Assembly (NCBI RefSeq): GCF_014897585.1 | Contig: NZ_JABUXW010000008.1 | Coordinates: 62,001-126,000 of the forward strand | DNA length: 64,000 nucleotides | Reading direction: 5' to 3' | DNA from: Brachybacterium tyrofermentans | GTDB lineage: Bacteria > Actinomycetota > Actinomycetes > Actinomycetales > Dermabacteraceae | Shown: positions 12,626 to 21,148 of the stretch, piece after piece | Layout of the letters: the number at the start of each line of letters is the position of its first letter | Numbering within the stretch: the first letter of the stretch is position 1 | Made by a program: the position numbers and the translations under genes | Notes under the pieces: model-generated | Told to the model about the DNA's origin: nothing | What the model saw: only the letters and a program-made list of their open reading frames with translations | Databases searched by the model: none

Positions 12626-13161
12626 CCGGGGCCGATGACCGGCACGAGGACCAGGGGCTTCCCCGGGGAGTCCGACTCGGGGTCGACGTCGGCGACGTGC
12701 GGGTCGGTCTGGCCCGCAGTGATCTCGACGGCATGATCGCGACCCCGGTCGAGACCCTCGACCGGGCGAGCGCGACGCGCCGGGTCGCCGACGAGGCAGC
12801 CGAGGCGGACGCCCGTGTGATCATGGTGGGGCTTCCGCGCTCCCTGAACGGCACCGAGGGTCGTGCGGCCGAGAAGGCGCGAGCCTTCGTCGGCGAGCTC
12901 TCGGTGTTCCTCGAGGGCAGCGGTCAGGACGTCGAGATCCGCCTGCTCGACGAGCGGCTGACCACGGTCACCGCGCATCAGGCGCTGCATTCCGCAGGCC
13001 GGAAGGGGCGCAAGCACCGGAAGGTCGTGGACCAGGTCGCTGCCGTGATGATCCTCCAACAGGCATTGGACATCGAACGGTCCACCGGGCGACGCGCCGG
13101 TGAACTCGTCGAGTCGATCTCCGGTCGCACCCCATCAACCGATCAGGAGGACGACGGATGA
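12622..13161 (+). CDS. ruvX: Putative Holliday junction resolvase / pre-16S rRNA nuclease (YqgF)
   Basis: YqgF/RuvX has an RNase H-like fold and is implicated in maturing the 5' end of 16S rRNA. The 179 residues include RLGVDVGDVRVGLARSD (first catalytic Asp), VGLPRSLNGTEG, RLLDERLTT and a late Asp in KVVDQVAAV. That is the usual set, although the first motif reads DVGDVR where many homologues have DxGxKR. It overlaps alaS upstream and mltG downstream by 4 bases each. Confidence 0.9.
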
Positions 13162-14339
13162 GCGAGGACGAGAACTACTCGTTCGACGAAGTCGCCGAGC
13201 ATCAGACCTCCGGTGGCACCCCGCACCGTGGTCGCCGGCGGGCGGAGACGCCCCCGCCGCCGAAGCGCGGGGGTCTGCTGCGTCGCGTCCTCCCCGTGCT
13301 GCTCGTGCTCGCCGTGCTCGGAGGTCTCGGGTTCGGCGGGTACGAGGGATATCGCTGGCTCACGTCGAACGTCACCGTCGAGCAGGAGGACCCGGAGTTC
13401 CCGGGCCCCGGCACCGGCGAGGTGGTCGTCGAGGTCGCCCCCGGGGACACCGGCACGGACATCGCCGCAACGCTCGTCGACAAGGGCGTCATCAAGTCGT
13501 CGGGCCCGTTCATCACCCAGTTCTCGAACACCCCGGATGCCGGGAAGATCGAGCCCGGGGTCTACCGCGTCAAGAAGGAGATGACCTCCGGTGATGCGCT
13601 CGACGCGCTGCTGGACCCGTCGAATCTCGCCGGGCACCGGGTGATCATCCCCGAAGGCCTGAACCTCTCCCAGATCTGGCCTCTGCTGTCCGAGGCCTCG
13701 GGGATCCCGGTGAAGGACTTCGAGGAGGCCGCGAAGGACTACACCGCCTACGGCATCCCGAAGAACTCGGCCGGGACGCTCGAGGGCTACCTCTGGCCGG
13801 GGCGCTATGACATCCCCGAGGAGGCCACCGCCGAAGAGGTCATCCAGATGATGTGGGACAGCATGGAGGAGCAGCTGACCTCCCGCGACATCCCCGAGGA
13901 GTCCTGGCACGAGACGCTCACGATCGCCTCGTTGGCCGAGCTCGAGGTGCGGGAGCCTGAGGACTACGGCAAGGTCGTCCGCACGATCCGCAACCGGCTC
14001 GAGGGCACGGGCGAGGCGAAGGGCACCCCGATGCCCCTGCAGTTCGACTCCACGGTGCACTACGTCACCGGCAAGGCGGCCAGCGTGGGCACGACCTCGA
14101 AGGAGCGCAGCAACGACAGCCCGTACAACACCTATGTCCACACCGGTCTTCCGCCAGGGCCGATCGGGGCCCCGGGCGCAGGGTCGCTGGACGCGGCAAC
14201 GGATCCGCCGGCCGGCGATTGGCTGTACTTCGTGACGGTGAACACGGACACCGGCGAGACCAAGTTCGCCGCCACCTGGGCGGAGCACGAGGCGAACGTC
14301 AAGGAATGGCAGGACTGGGCCGACGCGAAGAAGGGCTGA
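13158..14339 (+). CDS. mltG: Endolytic murein transglycosylase MltG
   Basis: MltG cuts nascent glycan strands and is thought to release peptidoglycan from synthesis complexes. The 393 residues have a cytoplasmic Arg/Pro-rich head, one transmembrane helix (about 42-66), a LysM-like region and the YceG catalytic domain. IASLAELEV (about 255-263) carries the catalytic Glu. It overlaps ruvX by 4 bases and precedes aroE by 2 bases, so alaS-ruvX-mltG-aroE reads as one operon, an order common in actinobacteria. Confidence 0.93.
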   Translation: MSEDENYSFDEVAEHQTSGGTPHRGRRRAETPPPPKRGGLLRRVLPVLLVLAVLGGLGFGGYEGYRWLTSNVTVEQEDPEFPGPGTGEVVVEVAPGDTGTDIAATLVDKGVIKSSGPFITQFSNTPDAGKIEPGVYRVKKEMTSGDALDALLDPSNLAGHRVIIPEGLNLSQIWPLLSEASGIPVKDFEEAAKDYTAYGIPKNSAGTLEGYLWPGRYDIPEEATAEEVIQMMWDSMEEQLTSRDIPEESWHETLTIASLAELEVREPEDYGKVVRTIRNRLEGTGEAKGTPMPLQFDSTVHYVTGKAASVGTTSKERSNDSPYNTYVHTGLPPGPIGAPGAGSLDAATDPPAGDWLYFVTVNTDTGETKFAATWAEHEANVKEWQDWADAKKG

Positions 14340-14341
14340 GC

Positions 14342-15229
14342 ATGAACGACAGGACCATCTGCGTCCCCACGGGGCCGCGCTTCGGGGTGATCGGCTCCCC
14401 GGTGCAGCATTCGCTCTCCCCGGTGCTCCATCGCACCGCCTACGAGGTGCTCGGCCTCGACGGGCCGACCTACGACCGCTTCGAGGTGTCCGCCGGTCAG
14501 CTCGCCGGCTTCCTGGCCGACGGTCCCGGCCGGGAGCTGTCCGGGGTCAGCGTCACGATGCCCGGCAAGCCCGAGGCCTTCGCCCTCGCCGCGGAGACCG
14601 ATGCGACGTCCCGTGCGCTCGGCATCTCCAACACCCTGATCCGGCGGGAGGACGGCACCTGGCGCGCCGAGAACCATGACGTGTACGGGATCGTCGCAGC
14701 CCTGCGGGATCACGGCGCCCGTGCGCCGCGCACCGGTGCGGTGCTCGGCTCCGGCGCCACGGCGATGAGCGCTGTCGCCTCGCTGCTCGAGCTGGGGGTG
14801 CGGGTGATCCTGCTCAGCGCCCGCAGCCCGCACAAGCTCGCTCCTCTCGAGGCTCTCGCCGCCACGGAGAAGGTGTCCGTGCGTCACGTGCCCTGGTCGT
14901 CCAGCCAGCTGCTGCTGGATGCCGAGGTGGTCATCAGTGCTCTCGCCGTCGAGGGTGCGCACGCCGTCGCGGAGGAGTGGGAAGGGCGATCGTCGCTGAC
15001 CGCGCCGACGCTGTTCCTGGACGTGCTCTACGATCCGTGGCCGGCGCCGTTGGCTGCCGTCATCACGGGCCTGGGCGGCGAGGTCGTCGATGGGCTCGAG
15101 ATGCTCGCCCATCAGGCGGACCAGCAGGTCCGTTCGATGCTGGGCGTGCCGGCCGCCCCCGTCTCCGCGATGCTCCTCGCCGCACGCTCGGAGCTGGCGG
15201 GCCGGGGCACGGCGACGAGCGGGGCCTGA
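14342..15229 (+). CDS. aroE: Shikimate dehydrogenase
   Basis: AroE reduces 3-dehydroshikimate in aromatic amino-acid synthesis. The 295 residues contain GSPVQHSLSPVLHR (shikimate-binding Ser residues), VSVTMPGKPEAF (catalytic Lys), ALGISNTL, and a Rossmann motif GAVLGSGATAMSA. The ATG lies 2 bases after the mltG stop. The usual neighbours aroC, aroK and aroB are not downstream here, so the aromatic cluster is split in this genome. Confidence 0.92.
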   Translation: MNDRTICVPTGPRFGVIGSPVQHSLSPVLHRTAYEVLGLDGPTYDRFEVSAGQLAGFLADGPGRELSGVSVTMPGKPEAFALAAETDATSRALGISNTLIRREDGTWRAENHDVYGIVAALRDHGARAPRTGAVLGSGATAMSAVASLLELGVRVILLSARSPHKLAPLEALAATEKVSVRHVPWSSSQLLLDAEVVISALAVEGAHAVAEEWEGRSSLTAPTLFLDVLYDPWPAPLAAVITGLGGEVVDGLEMLAHQADQQVRSMLGVPAAPVSAMLLAARSELAGRGTATSGA

Positions 15230-15280
15230 CGCACGGACCCGCCCGAACCCCCGCTCTCCTCGGAACCGTCGGCGAGGTGC

Positions 15281-15310
15281 TTGTCCCGAAGGGTAAAGAC
15301 GCAGTAAAGT
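15281..15310 (+). promoter_or_regulatory. Promoter of the 15368 gene
   Basis: TTGTCC (15281-15286), an 18-base spacer and TAAAGT (15305-15310) form a reasonable housekeeping promoter about 55 bases upstream of the ATG. Confidence 0.55.
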
Positions 15311-15367
15311 CATCGACGTCGACCGGACCCTGTCGACACCGCCGGACGCAGCACGAGGACGTGACCC

Positions 15368-15757
15368 ATGGACCTGGAGCGGGTATTCGCAGACAGCACC
15401 GACAGTGTGCTCGGTCGCCGTGCGGAGTCTCCGGAGATGATCGGTCCAGATCTCACCACACCTCTCCTGCGTCGGTGCACGGCCCTGGCCGCGCGAGCTC
15501 GCGTGGACCTCCTCTCCGGAGGTCGGCATGATGCCTGCGACGAGCTCGAGCACCTCCTGGTGGCGATCGACGCCTGGGACCGGTCGGGGATCGTGGATCC
15601 CGACCCGACGATGGTCGTCCTCGCCGCCGCCGCGCTGCAGGATCTCGGCGAGAGGCTCCCGTCCTCGGTCGCCAGCACGCTGGGCACTCGGATCGCGGCG
15701 GTCCTGGAGCTGCTGCACACCTTGATGGATTCGCGTCGCATCGACGCCCTGGCGTGA
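15368..15757 (+). CDS. Small helical protein of unknown function
   Basis: The 129 residues are mostly predicted alpha-helical, rich in Leu, Ala and Asp, without a signal peptide or membrane segment. No family is recognised. The gene has its own promoter and a weak GAGGA site about 10 bases before the ATG. It lies between aroE and a tRNA gene. Its codon use matches its neighbours, so it is probably a real gene. Confidence 0.65.
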   Translation: MDLERVFADSTDSVLGRRAESPEMIGPDLTTPLLRRCTALAARARVDLLSGGRHDACDELEHLLVAIDAWDRSGIVDPDPTMVVLAAAALQDLGERLPSSVASTLGTRIAAVLELLHTLMDSRRIDALA

Positions 15758-15818
15758 TTGTCTTCACGTTTCTGCTGGCAGGACGCTTTTCGGTAGACGA
15801 CCACCGTCTCCTGCGTGC

Positions 15819-15824
15819 TATATT
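15819..15824 (+). promoter_or_regulatory. -10 element of the tRNA-Leu gene
   Basis: TATATT lies 25 bases before the mature tRNA 5' end, in a locally AT-richer stretch. The expected -35 position holds only a poor match. Confidence 0.55.
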
Positions 15825-15849
15825 TCTCGAGTCGCTACGGCGGTCACCT

Positions 15850-15935
15850 GTCCGGGTGGCGGAATTGGTAGACGCGCTAGCTTGAGGTGCTAGTGCCCGT
15901 ATTAGGGCGTAGGGGTTCAAGTCCCCTCTCGGACA
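15850..15935 (+). tRNA. tRNA-Leu (anticodon GAG)
   Basis: An 86-base class II tRNA with a 7-bp acceptor stem (GTCCGGG with CTCGGAC, one G-T pair), an anticodon stem CTAGC/GCTAG around loop TTGAGGT (anticodon GAG, reading CUC and CUU), a long variable arm typical of leucine, and a TTCAAGT T-loop on a 5-bp stem. The 3' CCA is not encoded (ACG follows). A terminator follows at once, so it is a single-gene transcript. Confidence 0.95.
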
Positions 15936-15940
15936 CGGAC

Positions 15941-15982
15941 GAACCCCTTCTGATCGGTGAGAACCGGCAGGAGGGGTTCTTT
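15941..15982 (+). terminator. Terminator of tRNA-Leu
   Basis: GAACCCCT (15941-15948) pairs with AGGGGTTC (15972-15979), enclosing a second small hairpin (CGGT/ACCG) and followed by TTT. It lies 6 bases after the tRNA. Confidence 0.75.
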
Positions 15983-16026
15983 GTCGTGCGCACGGGACGA
16001 CGCGCGGTGCGTGGGAAGATCGGTGC

Positions 16027-16494
16027 ATGGTCCATGTCTTCCTCCACGAGCCCGCCATCGCCGGGAACACCGGCAATGCGATCCGGCTCTCCGCCGTCAC
16101 CGGGGCGCGTCTCCATCTCATCGAACCGCTCGGCTTCGATCTCGAGGATTCCAAGCTGCGACGGGCGGGGCTGGACTATCACGACCTCGCCGACGTCTCG
16201 ATCCACCCCGATCTCGACCAGGCGCTCGATGCGCTCCCCGGGGCCCGGGTGTTCGCCTTCACCGCGCGCACGGACGTCTCCTACGAGCAGATCGAGTACG
16301 CCCGTGACGACGTGCTGCTCTTCGGCACCGAGCCCACCGGCCTGCCGGAGGACGCGATGGCCCATCCCCGCATCACGTCCAGGGTCCGGATCCCGATGCT
16401 GCCGGCCCGTCGGTCCCTGAACCTGTCCAACGCGGTCTCGATCGCGGTGTACGAGGCCTGGCGTCAGCTCGGGTTCGACGGGGCCGGCGCATGA
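16027..16494 (+). CDS. trmL: tRNA (cytidine/uridine-34 2'-O) methyltransferase, TrmL-like SPOUT protein
   Basis: TrmL methylates the ribose of the wobble base in certain leucine tRNAs. The 155 residues are the minimal SPOUT fold with N-terminal EPAIAGNTGNAIR, central LLFGTEPTGLP and C-terminal knot segment RRSLNLSNAVSIAVYE. The start ATG has GAAGAT exactly 6 bases upstream, a weak version of the leaderless -10 seen elsewhere. It overlaps the next methyltransferase by 4 bases. It lies directly after a tRNA-Leu gene, though that GAG isoacceptor is not the known E. coli substrate. Confidence 0.88.
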   Translation: MVHVFLHEPAIAGNTGNAIRLSAVTGARLHLIEPLGFDLEDSKLRRAGLDYHDLADVSIHPDLDQALDALPGARVFAFTARTDVSYEQIEYARDDVLLFGTEPTGLPEDAMAHPRITSRVRIPMLPARRSLNLSNAVSIAVYEAWRQLGFDGAGA

Positions 16495-17333
16495 GCCGCC
16501 CCGACTCCCCGCATCGCAGCTCCCTGCCCGCCCGGCTCGAGCGTCGCAACGCGCTGTTCCAGCAGTGGCAGGCGCTGCTGGGCAACCGGACGAAGCGCAC
16601 CCGCAGCGGCGAGATGATCGTCCATGGGGTACGCCCGATCAGCCAGGCGATCGCGCACGGCGCGGAGATCCGTGCCCTGCTGTCCGACGGCCGGGAGCGG
16701 CCCTCCCGATGGGCTCAGGAGCTGCTGGAGGACCCGCCTGCCCCGGTGGTCGTCCTCGCCTCGGAGCTCATGGCGGAGCTGGGGGAGCGCCAGGAGGGCG
16801 CCCCCGAGCTGCTGGCCGTGGTCGCCGTCCCGTCCGATGACCTCAGCCGGCTCGCGCCCTCGCCGACCGCGGTCGTGGTCGTCTTCGACCGCCCGTCGGG
16901 CCCGGGCAACATCGGATCCCTCGCCCGGACGGTCGATGCGCTCGGCGCAGAGGGCCTCGTGATCACCGGTCACAGCGCCGATGCCTGGGATCCGGCGGCG
17001 ATCCGCGCGAGCACCGGGTCGATCTTCGCGGTGCCCGTGGTGCGCCAGGCCTCGCATCGGGAGGTGCTCGCCTGGGTGCAGGAGCAGCGCGAGCAGGGCG
17101 TTCCGTGGACCGTTGTCGGCCTGGACGAGGCCGGCGGCTTCGAGCTCGCGCAGACGGATCTGACCGGCCCGGTGCTGATCGTGGTGGGCAACGAGACGAT
17201 CGGGATGAGCGCCGGCTGGCGCGAGGCCTGCGATGTGATCGCCGAGATCCCGATGGGCGGCAGCGCGTCCTCCCTCAACGCCTCCGTCGCGGGGTCCATC
17301 GCTCTGTACGAGGCACGACGCCAACGACGCTGA
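16491..17333 (+). CDS. TrmH/SpoU-family RNA 2'-O-methyltransferase
   Basis: A SAM-dependent ribose methyltransferase acting on tRNA or rRNA. The exact target is not readable from sequence. The 280 residues have an N-terminal substrate-binding domain and a C-terminal SPOUT domain with FDRPSGPGNIGSLART (motif 1 region), GNETIGMS and IPMGGSASSLNASVAGSI (trefoil knot and SAM site). Start and previous stop overlap in ATGA. Its length and motifs fit the 23S rRNA or tRNA Gm group. Confidence 0.88.
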   Translation: MSRPDSPHRSSLPARLERRNALFQQWQALLGNRTKRTRSGEMIVHGVRPISQAIAHGAEIRALLSDGRERPSRWAQELLEDPPAPVVVLASELMAELGERQEGAPELLAVVAVPSDDLSRLAPSPTAVVVVFDRPSGPGNIGSLARTVDALGAEGLVITGHSADAWDPAAIRASTGSIFAVPVVRQASHREVLAWVQEQREQGVPWTVVGLDEAGGFELAQTDLTGPVLIVVGNETIGMSAGWREACDVIAEIPMGGSASSLNASVAGSIALYEARRQRR

Positions 17334-17376
17334 GGGGGGCGGGGCGGCGCGGACCCGGACGTCACGACCCCGCACC

Positions 17377-17868
17377 TCAGCCGCCGGTCCCGAGCGCCGC
17401 ACCGACCAGCGGTGCACCGAGCAGGCCCAGGAACGGGCCGGCCAGCAGGATCGGTCCCACGGCGAAACGCACTCCCGAGCGCCTGGTCGCGAGCATCACG
17501 ACGCCTCCGGCGAGCCCGCTGATCACCGCGATCCCCAGCAGCGACGCGAGGAGCACCTCGCCGCCGAGCGCCGCGCTCATGAGCACGACCACCGGCAGGG
17601 TCTTGGCATCGCCCATCCCCAGCAGCGGCGGGGCGACCAGCGCGAGGAGGATCGCTCCGGCGCCCAGCAGCAGGGCCAGGATCGCGGCCGTACGCAGCGT
17701 GCCCCGCGCGGAGGGCAGCAGGACGGCCTCGAGCAGCAGCGCGGCGCTCACCGCGAGGGTCATCCCGCCCACCCAGACGTTGGGCAGGCGATGCTCCCTG
17801 CTGTCGATCCAGGCGAGCACCAGCGCTGGCGGCAGATAGACGCCGAGCAGCACGGCGAGGGTGATCAC
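17377..17868 (-). CDS. Prepilin-type peptidase (A24 family), catalytic domain only
   Basis: A24 peptidases are membrane aspartyl proteases that cut class III signals of pilins. The 163 residues form about six membrane segments. The two catalytic aspartates sit in WIDSREHRLPN (about 20-30) and GMGDAK (about 84-89). The N-terminal methyltransferase domain and its zinc cysteines, found in bifunctional enzymes, are absent, as in the short actinobacterial and archaeal-like forms. No pilin or pilus gene is in this window, so its substrate lies elsewhere. Confidence 0.85.
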   Translation of the reverse strand: MITLAVLLGVYLPPALVLAWIDSREHRLPNVWVGGMTLAVSAALLLEAVLLPSARGTLRTAAILALLLGAGAILLALVAPPLLGMGDAKTLPVVVLMSAALGGEVLLASLLGIAVISGLAGGVVMLATRRSGVRFAVGPILLAGPFLGLLGAPLVGAALGTGG

Positions 17869-17964
17869 AGGGAGCTCAGGAGGGTTGCCACGGTGCCATT
17901 GGACCAGAATCGACGGCCTCGGCGTCGCGAGGGCGGCTCCCTTGTGGACGGAGCCGAGCCCCGA

Positions 17965-18261
17965 TCAGAGCACGGAGACGTGGTCGAGGGTCGATTCGAC
18001 GCGGAGGATCCGCCGGCGCAGCCACACCTTCTTGCCACCGCCCAGGTAGAGGCGCGTGCGGGCATGCTCCCAGCGGCCGTACTCGGCCTGCTCCGTGAGC
18101 ACCGCGCGCACCTGCGACACCGAGCTCTCCCGGGGGACCGTGATGATCTGGAACTCGTAGTCCTCCGCACGGCGCCCGCGTTCGAGCGGGAGGTCCCGCA
18201 GACCTCGCGGATCGCGCACGTGCTCGATACGTGCGGCCAAGGGCTTGTGGAGTCCGGACAA
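17965..18261 (-). CDS. DUF5703-family small protein
   Basis: The 98 residues match the actinobacterial DUF5703 pattern as I recall it: EDYEFQIITVPRESSVSQVR, then LLTEQAEYGRWEHARTRLYLGG and a basic KKVWLRRRILRVE. Its function is unknown. The start is TTG at 18261, chosen because AGGAGG lies 7 bases upstream and an ATG start would run far into non-coding-like sequence. It is divergent from the poly-acidic protein gene. A TATCGT at 18326-18331 on the minus strand could be its -10. Confidence 0.78.
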   Translation of the reverse strand: MSGLHKPLAARIEHVRDPRGLRDLPLERGRRAEDYEFQIITVPRESSVSQVRAVLTEQAEYGRWEHARTRLYLGGGKKVWLRRRILRVESTLDHVSVL

Positions 18262-18381
18262 CGAGATCCTCCTGTGATCGATGATCTGGCGGGACGAACG
18301 GGTCCACGATCCTGCCGCCACGGGGACGATATCGGACCGGGGACCTTGTGCTTCCTCTGTCCATTCTGCCGTCGGACGGGG

Positions 18382-18387
18382 TACCGT
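18382..18387 (+). promoter_or_regulatory. Leaderless -10 element of the 18394 gene
   Basis: TACCGT is followed by six bases (CCAAGC) and the ATG. Confidence 0.6.
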
Positions 18388-18393
18388 CCAAGC

Positions 18394-18744
18394 ATGAACA
18401 CGGATCCTCGCTCCGCTCTTGCTGCGCTGATCGCTGCCCTCGAACGACACTACGAGGCGGCCTCCGCCTCCCGCGGTGACGACGATCCTGCCCTGGACGC
18501 CGCCACCGAACAGCTGACCACTGCCTTCGATGCGTACGACGATGCCCTCTTCGACGCCTACGACATCGCCACGCCCCTGATCGTCTTCGACGCCGACGAT
18601 GAGGACGACGACGATGACGACGACTTCGACGACCTCGATGACCTCGACGAGTACGAGGACGACGATGACGATGACGATGACGATGACGACAGCGATGAGG
18701 ACGACGACGGGGACGATTACGAGGACAACGGCACCGGACGCTGA
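18394..18744 (+). CDS. Small protein with a helical head and an extreme poly-acidic tail
   Basis: The 116 residues split in two. Residues 1-67 form a likely helical head (ALAALIAALERHYEAAS and following) that resembles a family often labelled 'primosomal protein' in actinobacterial genomes, without proof. Residues 68-112 are almost all Asp and Glu, encoded by runs of GAC, GAT and GAG codons. Such tails mimic DNA or bind basic proteins in other systems (general knowledge). No partner is visible. The start is fixed by the leaderless -10 at 18382. Confidence 0.8.
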   Translation: MNTDPRSALAALIAALERHYEAASASRGDDDPALDAATEQLTTAFDAYDDALFDAYDIATPLIVFDADDEDDDDDDDFDDLDDLDEYEDDDDDDDDDDDSDEDDDGDDYEDNGTGR

Positions 18745-18787
18745 CCTCGTGCTCTGAACCTGCACGTCATCTTCACCACTGGCTCCC

Positions 18788-18820
18788 ACGCGGCGCCGGG
18801 CTCGACGCCCGGCGCCGCGT
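18788..18820 (+). terminator. Strong hairpin terminator after the poly-acidic gene
   Basis: A perfect 14-bp stem (18788-18801 with 18807-18820) and a 5-base loop lie 44 bases after the stop. The last base of the right arm is also the first base of TAGTCT (18820-18825), a possible -10 for uppP. Confidence 0.75.
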
Positions 18821-18895
18821 AGTCTGTCCGGGGCCGATGAGCGCGGATGAGCGCGTCGGGCCACCCCGATCGATAGCCGTCCCCGAGGAGTGTCC

Positions 18896-19768
18896 ATGTC
18901 GTTCATCGAGGCGATCGTCCTGGGCCTGGTCCAGGGTCTGACCGAATTCCTGCCGGTCTCCTCGAGCGCCCACGTGCGCGTGGTCGGCGAGCTGATGGCC
19001 CCGGGCGAGGACGCGGGCGCCGCCTTCACCGCGATCATCCAGCTCGGCACCGAGACCGCTGTCCTGATCTACTTCTGGAAGGACATCACGCGGATCATCG
19101 GCAAGTGGTTCAAGGCCCTTGCCGGCAAGGTCCCGCAGTCCGATCCGGACGTGCGGATGGGCTGGCTGGTGATCCTCGGGTCGATCCCGATCGGCGTCCT
19201 GGGTCTGCTGTTCGAGAGCCAGATCGACCATTCCCTGCGCAACCTGTACATCACCGCCACGATGCTGATCGTCTTCGGCATCCTGCTGGGGCTCGCGGAC
19301 AGGATCGCTCCCCAGCGCAAGGAGCTGACGGACCTCACGCTCCGCGACGGCATCCTCTTCGGCCTGGCCCAGGCTCTCGCGCTGATCCCCGGGGTCTCCC
19401 GCTCCGGCGGGACCATCACCGCGGGCCTGCTGATGGGCTTCACCCGCCAGGCGGCCGCCCGGTACGCCTTCCTGCTCGCCGTCCCGGCCGTGTTCGCCTC
19501 CGGCCTGTACAAGGCGGCGAAGGAGGTGCCGGCGCTGCTGAGCGCCGATGGTCGCGCGGCCGCCGCGGCCGCCGGGGAACCCTCCCTGATGGCGATCATC
19601 GTGGCCACCGTGGTGGCCTTCGCCGTCGGCCTGGCGATGATCGCCTGGTTCATGCGCATCATCGAGAACCACTCGTACCTGATGTTCGTCGTCTACCGGG
19701 TGATCGCCGGCCTGCTGCTGCTGGGTCTGCTCTGGCTGGGTGGGGTGGACCCGCTCGGCGGCGCCTGA
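18896..19768 (+). CDS. uppP: Undecaprenyl-diphosphatase
   Basis: UppP (BacA) recycles the lipid carrier for peptidoglycan and other envelope polymers by removing a phosphate from undecaprenyl diphosphate. The 290 residues have about eight membrane segments and the two family motifs: [13 protein letters not shown] near the N terminus and [14 protein letters not shown] in the middle (catalytic Glu and Arg region). ATG at 18896 is preferred over GTG at 18890 because GAGGAG ends 5 bases before it and would overlap the GTG. Confidence 0.95.
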   Translation: MSFIEAIVLGLVQGLTEFLPVSSSAHVRVVGELMAPGEDAGAAFTAIIQLGTETAVLIYFWKDITRIIGKWFKALAGKVPQSDPDVRMGWLVILGSIPIGVLGLLFESQIDHSLRNLYITATMLIVFGILLGLADRIAPQRKELTDLTLRDGILFGLAQALALIPGVSRSGGTITAGLLMGFTRQAAARYAFLLAVPAVFASGLYKAAKEVPALLSADGRAAAAAAGEPSLMAIIVATVVAFAVGLAMIAWFMRIIENHSYLMFVVYRVIAGLLLLGLLWLGGVDPLGGA

Positions 19769-19808
19769 GACCCCTCCCACCCTCGTCATCCGTCCTGTTC
19801 CGGGACCG

Positions 19809-19814
19809 TATGAT
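19809..19814 (+). promoter_or_regulatory. Leaderless -10 element of mshC
   Basis: TATGAT is followed by six bases (CGAACA) and GTG at 19821. Confidence 0.65.
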
Positions 19815-19820
19815 CGAACA

Positions 19821-21080
19821 GTGGAATCTTGGATCTCTCCGACGCTCTCGCCCCTTCCCGCTTCCGGTGTGCCGCTGAAGCTGCACGACACCCGGACCGG
19901 TCGAGTGGCCCCCCTGATGCCGATCACCCCGGGCCGCGCCCGTCTGTACGTGTGTGGCATCACCCCGTACGACGCGACCCACCTGGGACATGCGTCCACG
20001 TACCACGCAGCGGACCTGATGCGCCGGGCCCTGCGGGACACGGGGCTCGAGGTCGAGGTCGCGCAGAACATCACGGACGTCGACGACCCGCTGCTGGAGC
20101 GGGCCGAGCGCGACGGTGTGGAGTGGCGGGAGCTCGCCGCCTCGCAGACCGCCCTGTTCGCCGAGGACATGGAGGCGCTGCGGGTCGTCGCCCCGGAGAC
20201 CTACCTCTCGGTGAGCGAGTCGATGGAGGGCATCATCGCGACCGTGACCACCCTCCTGGAGCGCGGGCGCGCCTATCAGGTCCCCACTCCGGATGCCTCC
20301 GGAGACGACTGGTACCTCGACCTCGACATCGACGGTGCCCTCGGCGACGTCTCCGGCTGGAGCGAGCAGCAGATGCTCGCCGTCTTCGCCGAGCGCGGGG
20401 GAGACCCCGATCGTGCGGGCAAGCGCGGCCGCTTCGATCCGCTCGTGTGGCGCGCCGAGCGCGACGGCGAACCCGCCTGGGACGCCGGGGTGCTGGGGCG
20501 CGGTCGTCCCGGATGGCACGTCGAGTGCGTGTGCATCGCCGAGGGCGGGCTCGGCCTGCCCTTCGACATCCAGGCCGGCGGCAGCGATCTGATCTTCCCG
20601 CACCACGATCTCAGCGCAGCCCATGCGGTCGCCCTGGGTCGCGGCTTCGCGAACGTGTACACCCACAGCGGCATGGTCGCCCATGAGGGCGAGAAGATGA
20701 GCAAGTCACTGGGCAACCTGGTGTTCGTGCACCGCCTCGTCCGCGGGGGAGTCGACCCGATGGTGATCCGTCTGGTGCTCATGGCGCACCACTACCGGGC
20801 CGACTGGGCCTGGTCGGATGACGGGCTCACCCTCGCGGAGAGCCGCCTGGCGAGCTACCGCCTCGCCGCCTCCCGCGGTGGTCATCACCCGCGGACCGTC
20901 GAGGCCCTGCGCGCCGCTCTCCGCGATGATCTGGACACCCCGACGGCTCTCGCCGTGCTCGACGGATGGGCCGCCTCGCAGGAGTCGGACGCAGCATCCG
21001 GATCACCGGAGGCCGCATCGGGCCCCGGCGACGTCCTGGCCGCGGCCGACGCGCTGTTCGGTCTCGATCTGCGCGGCTGA
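19821..21080 (+). CDS. mshC: Cysteine:glucosaminyl-inositol ligase, mycothiol synthesis
   Basis: MshC joins cysteine to GlcN-Ins with ATP, the third step of mycothiol synthesis. The 419 residues resemble cysteinyl-tRNA synthetase but lack its tRNA-binding tail. Motifs are the zinc Cys in LYVCGITPYDATHLGHAS (C45, HLGH 54-57), WHVECVC (C236), HHD and KMSKS (292-296). The frame is open further upstream, but GTG at 19821 is chosen from the leaderless -10 and because conserved sequence starts shortly after. A cysteinyl-tRNA synthetase assignment is less likely because of length and the ESWISPTLSPLP head typical of MshC. Confidence 0.93.
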   Translation: MESWISPTLSPLPASGVPLKLHDTRTGRVAPLMPITPGRARLYVCGITPYDATHLGHASTYHAADLMRRALRDTGLEVEVAQNITDVDDPLLERAERDGVEWRELAASQTALFAEDMEALRVVAPETYLSVSESMEGIIATVTTLLERGRAYQVPTPDASGDDWYLDLDIDGALGDVSGWSEQQMLAVFAERGGDPDRAGKRGRFDPLVWRAERDGEPAWDAGVLGRGRPGWHVECVCIAEGGLGLPFDIQAGGSDLIFPHHDLSAAHAVALGRGFANVYTHSGMVAHEGEKMSKSLGNLVFVHRLVRGGVDPMVIRLVLMAHHYRADWAWSDDGLTLAESRLASYRLAASRGGHHPRTVEALRAALRDDLDTPTALAVLDGWAASQESDAASGSPEAASGPGDVLAAADALFGLDLRG

Positions 21081-21136
21081 ACCGGCCGGCGCGGCAGAAC
21101 CGGCCCGTGCCGCGCGGCGCACTGCCCCGGGCCGGT
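21081..21136. terminator. Nested hairpin between convergent mshC and PAC2 genes
   Basis: An outer 7-bp stem (ACCGGCC 21081-21087 with 21130-21136) encloses an 8-bp stem (GCGCGGCA 21089-21096 with 21108-21115). It fills most of the 68-base gap between the two stops, so it could end both transcripts. Confidence 0.55.
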
Positions 21137-21148
21137 CCGTCCGCGGAC

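Noticed and set aside
15936-16026. Second tRNA or small RNA after tRNA-Leu
   Set aside because: The structure is explained by the tRNA terminator and the trmL promoter region.
18600-18740. Poly-Asp tract as a frameshift or sequencing artefact
   Set aside because: The frame stays open to a proper stop followed by a strong terminator, and both GAC and GAT codons are mixed, which argues for real coding.
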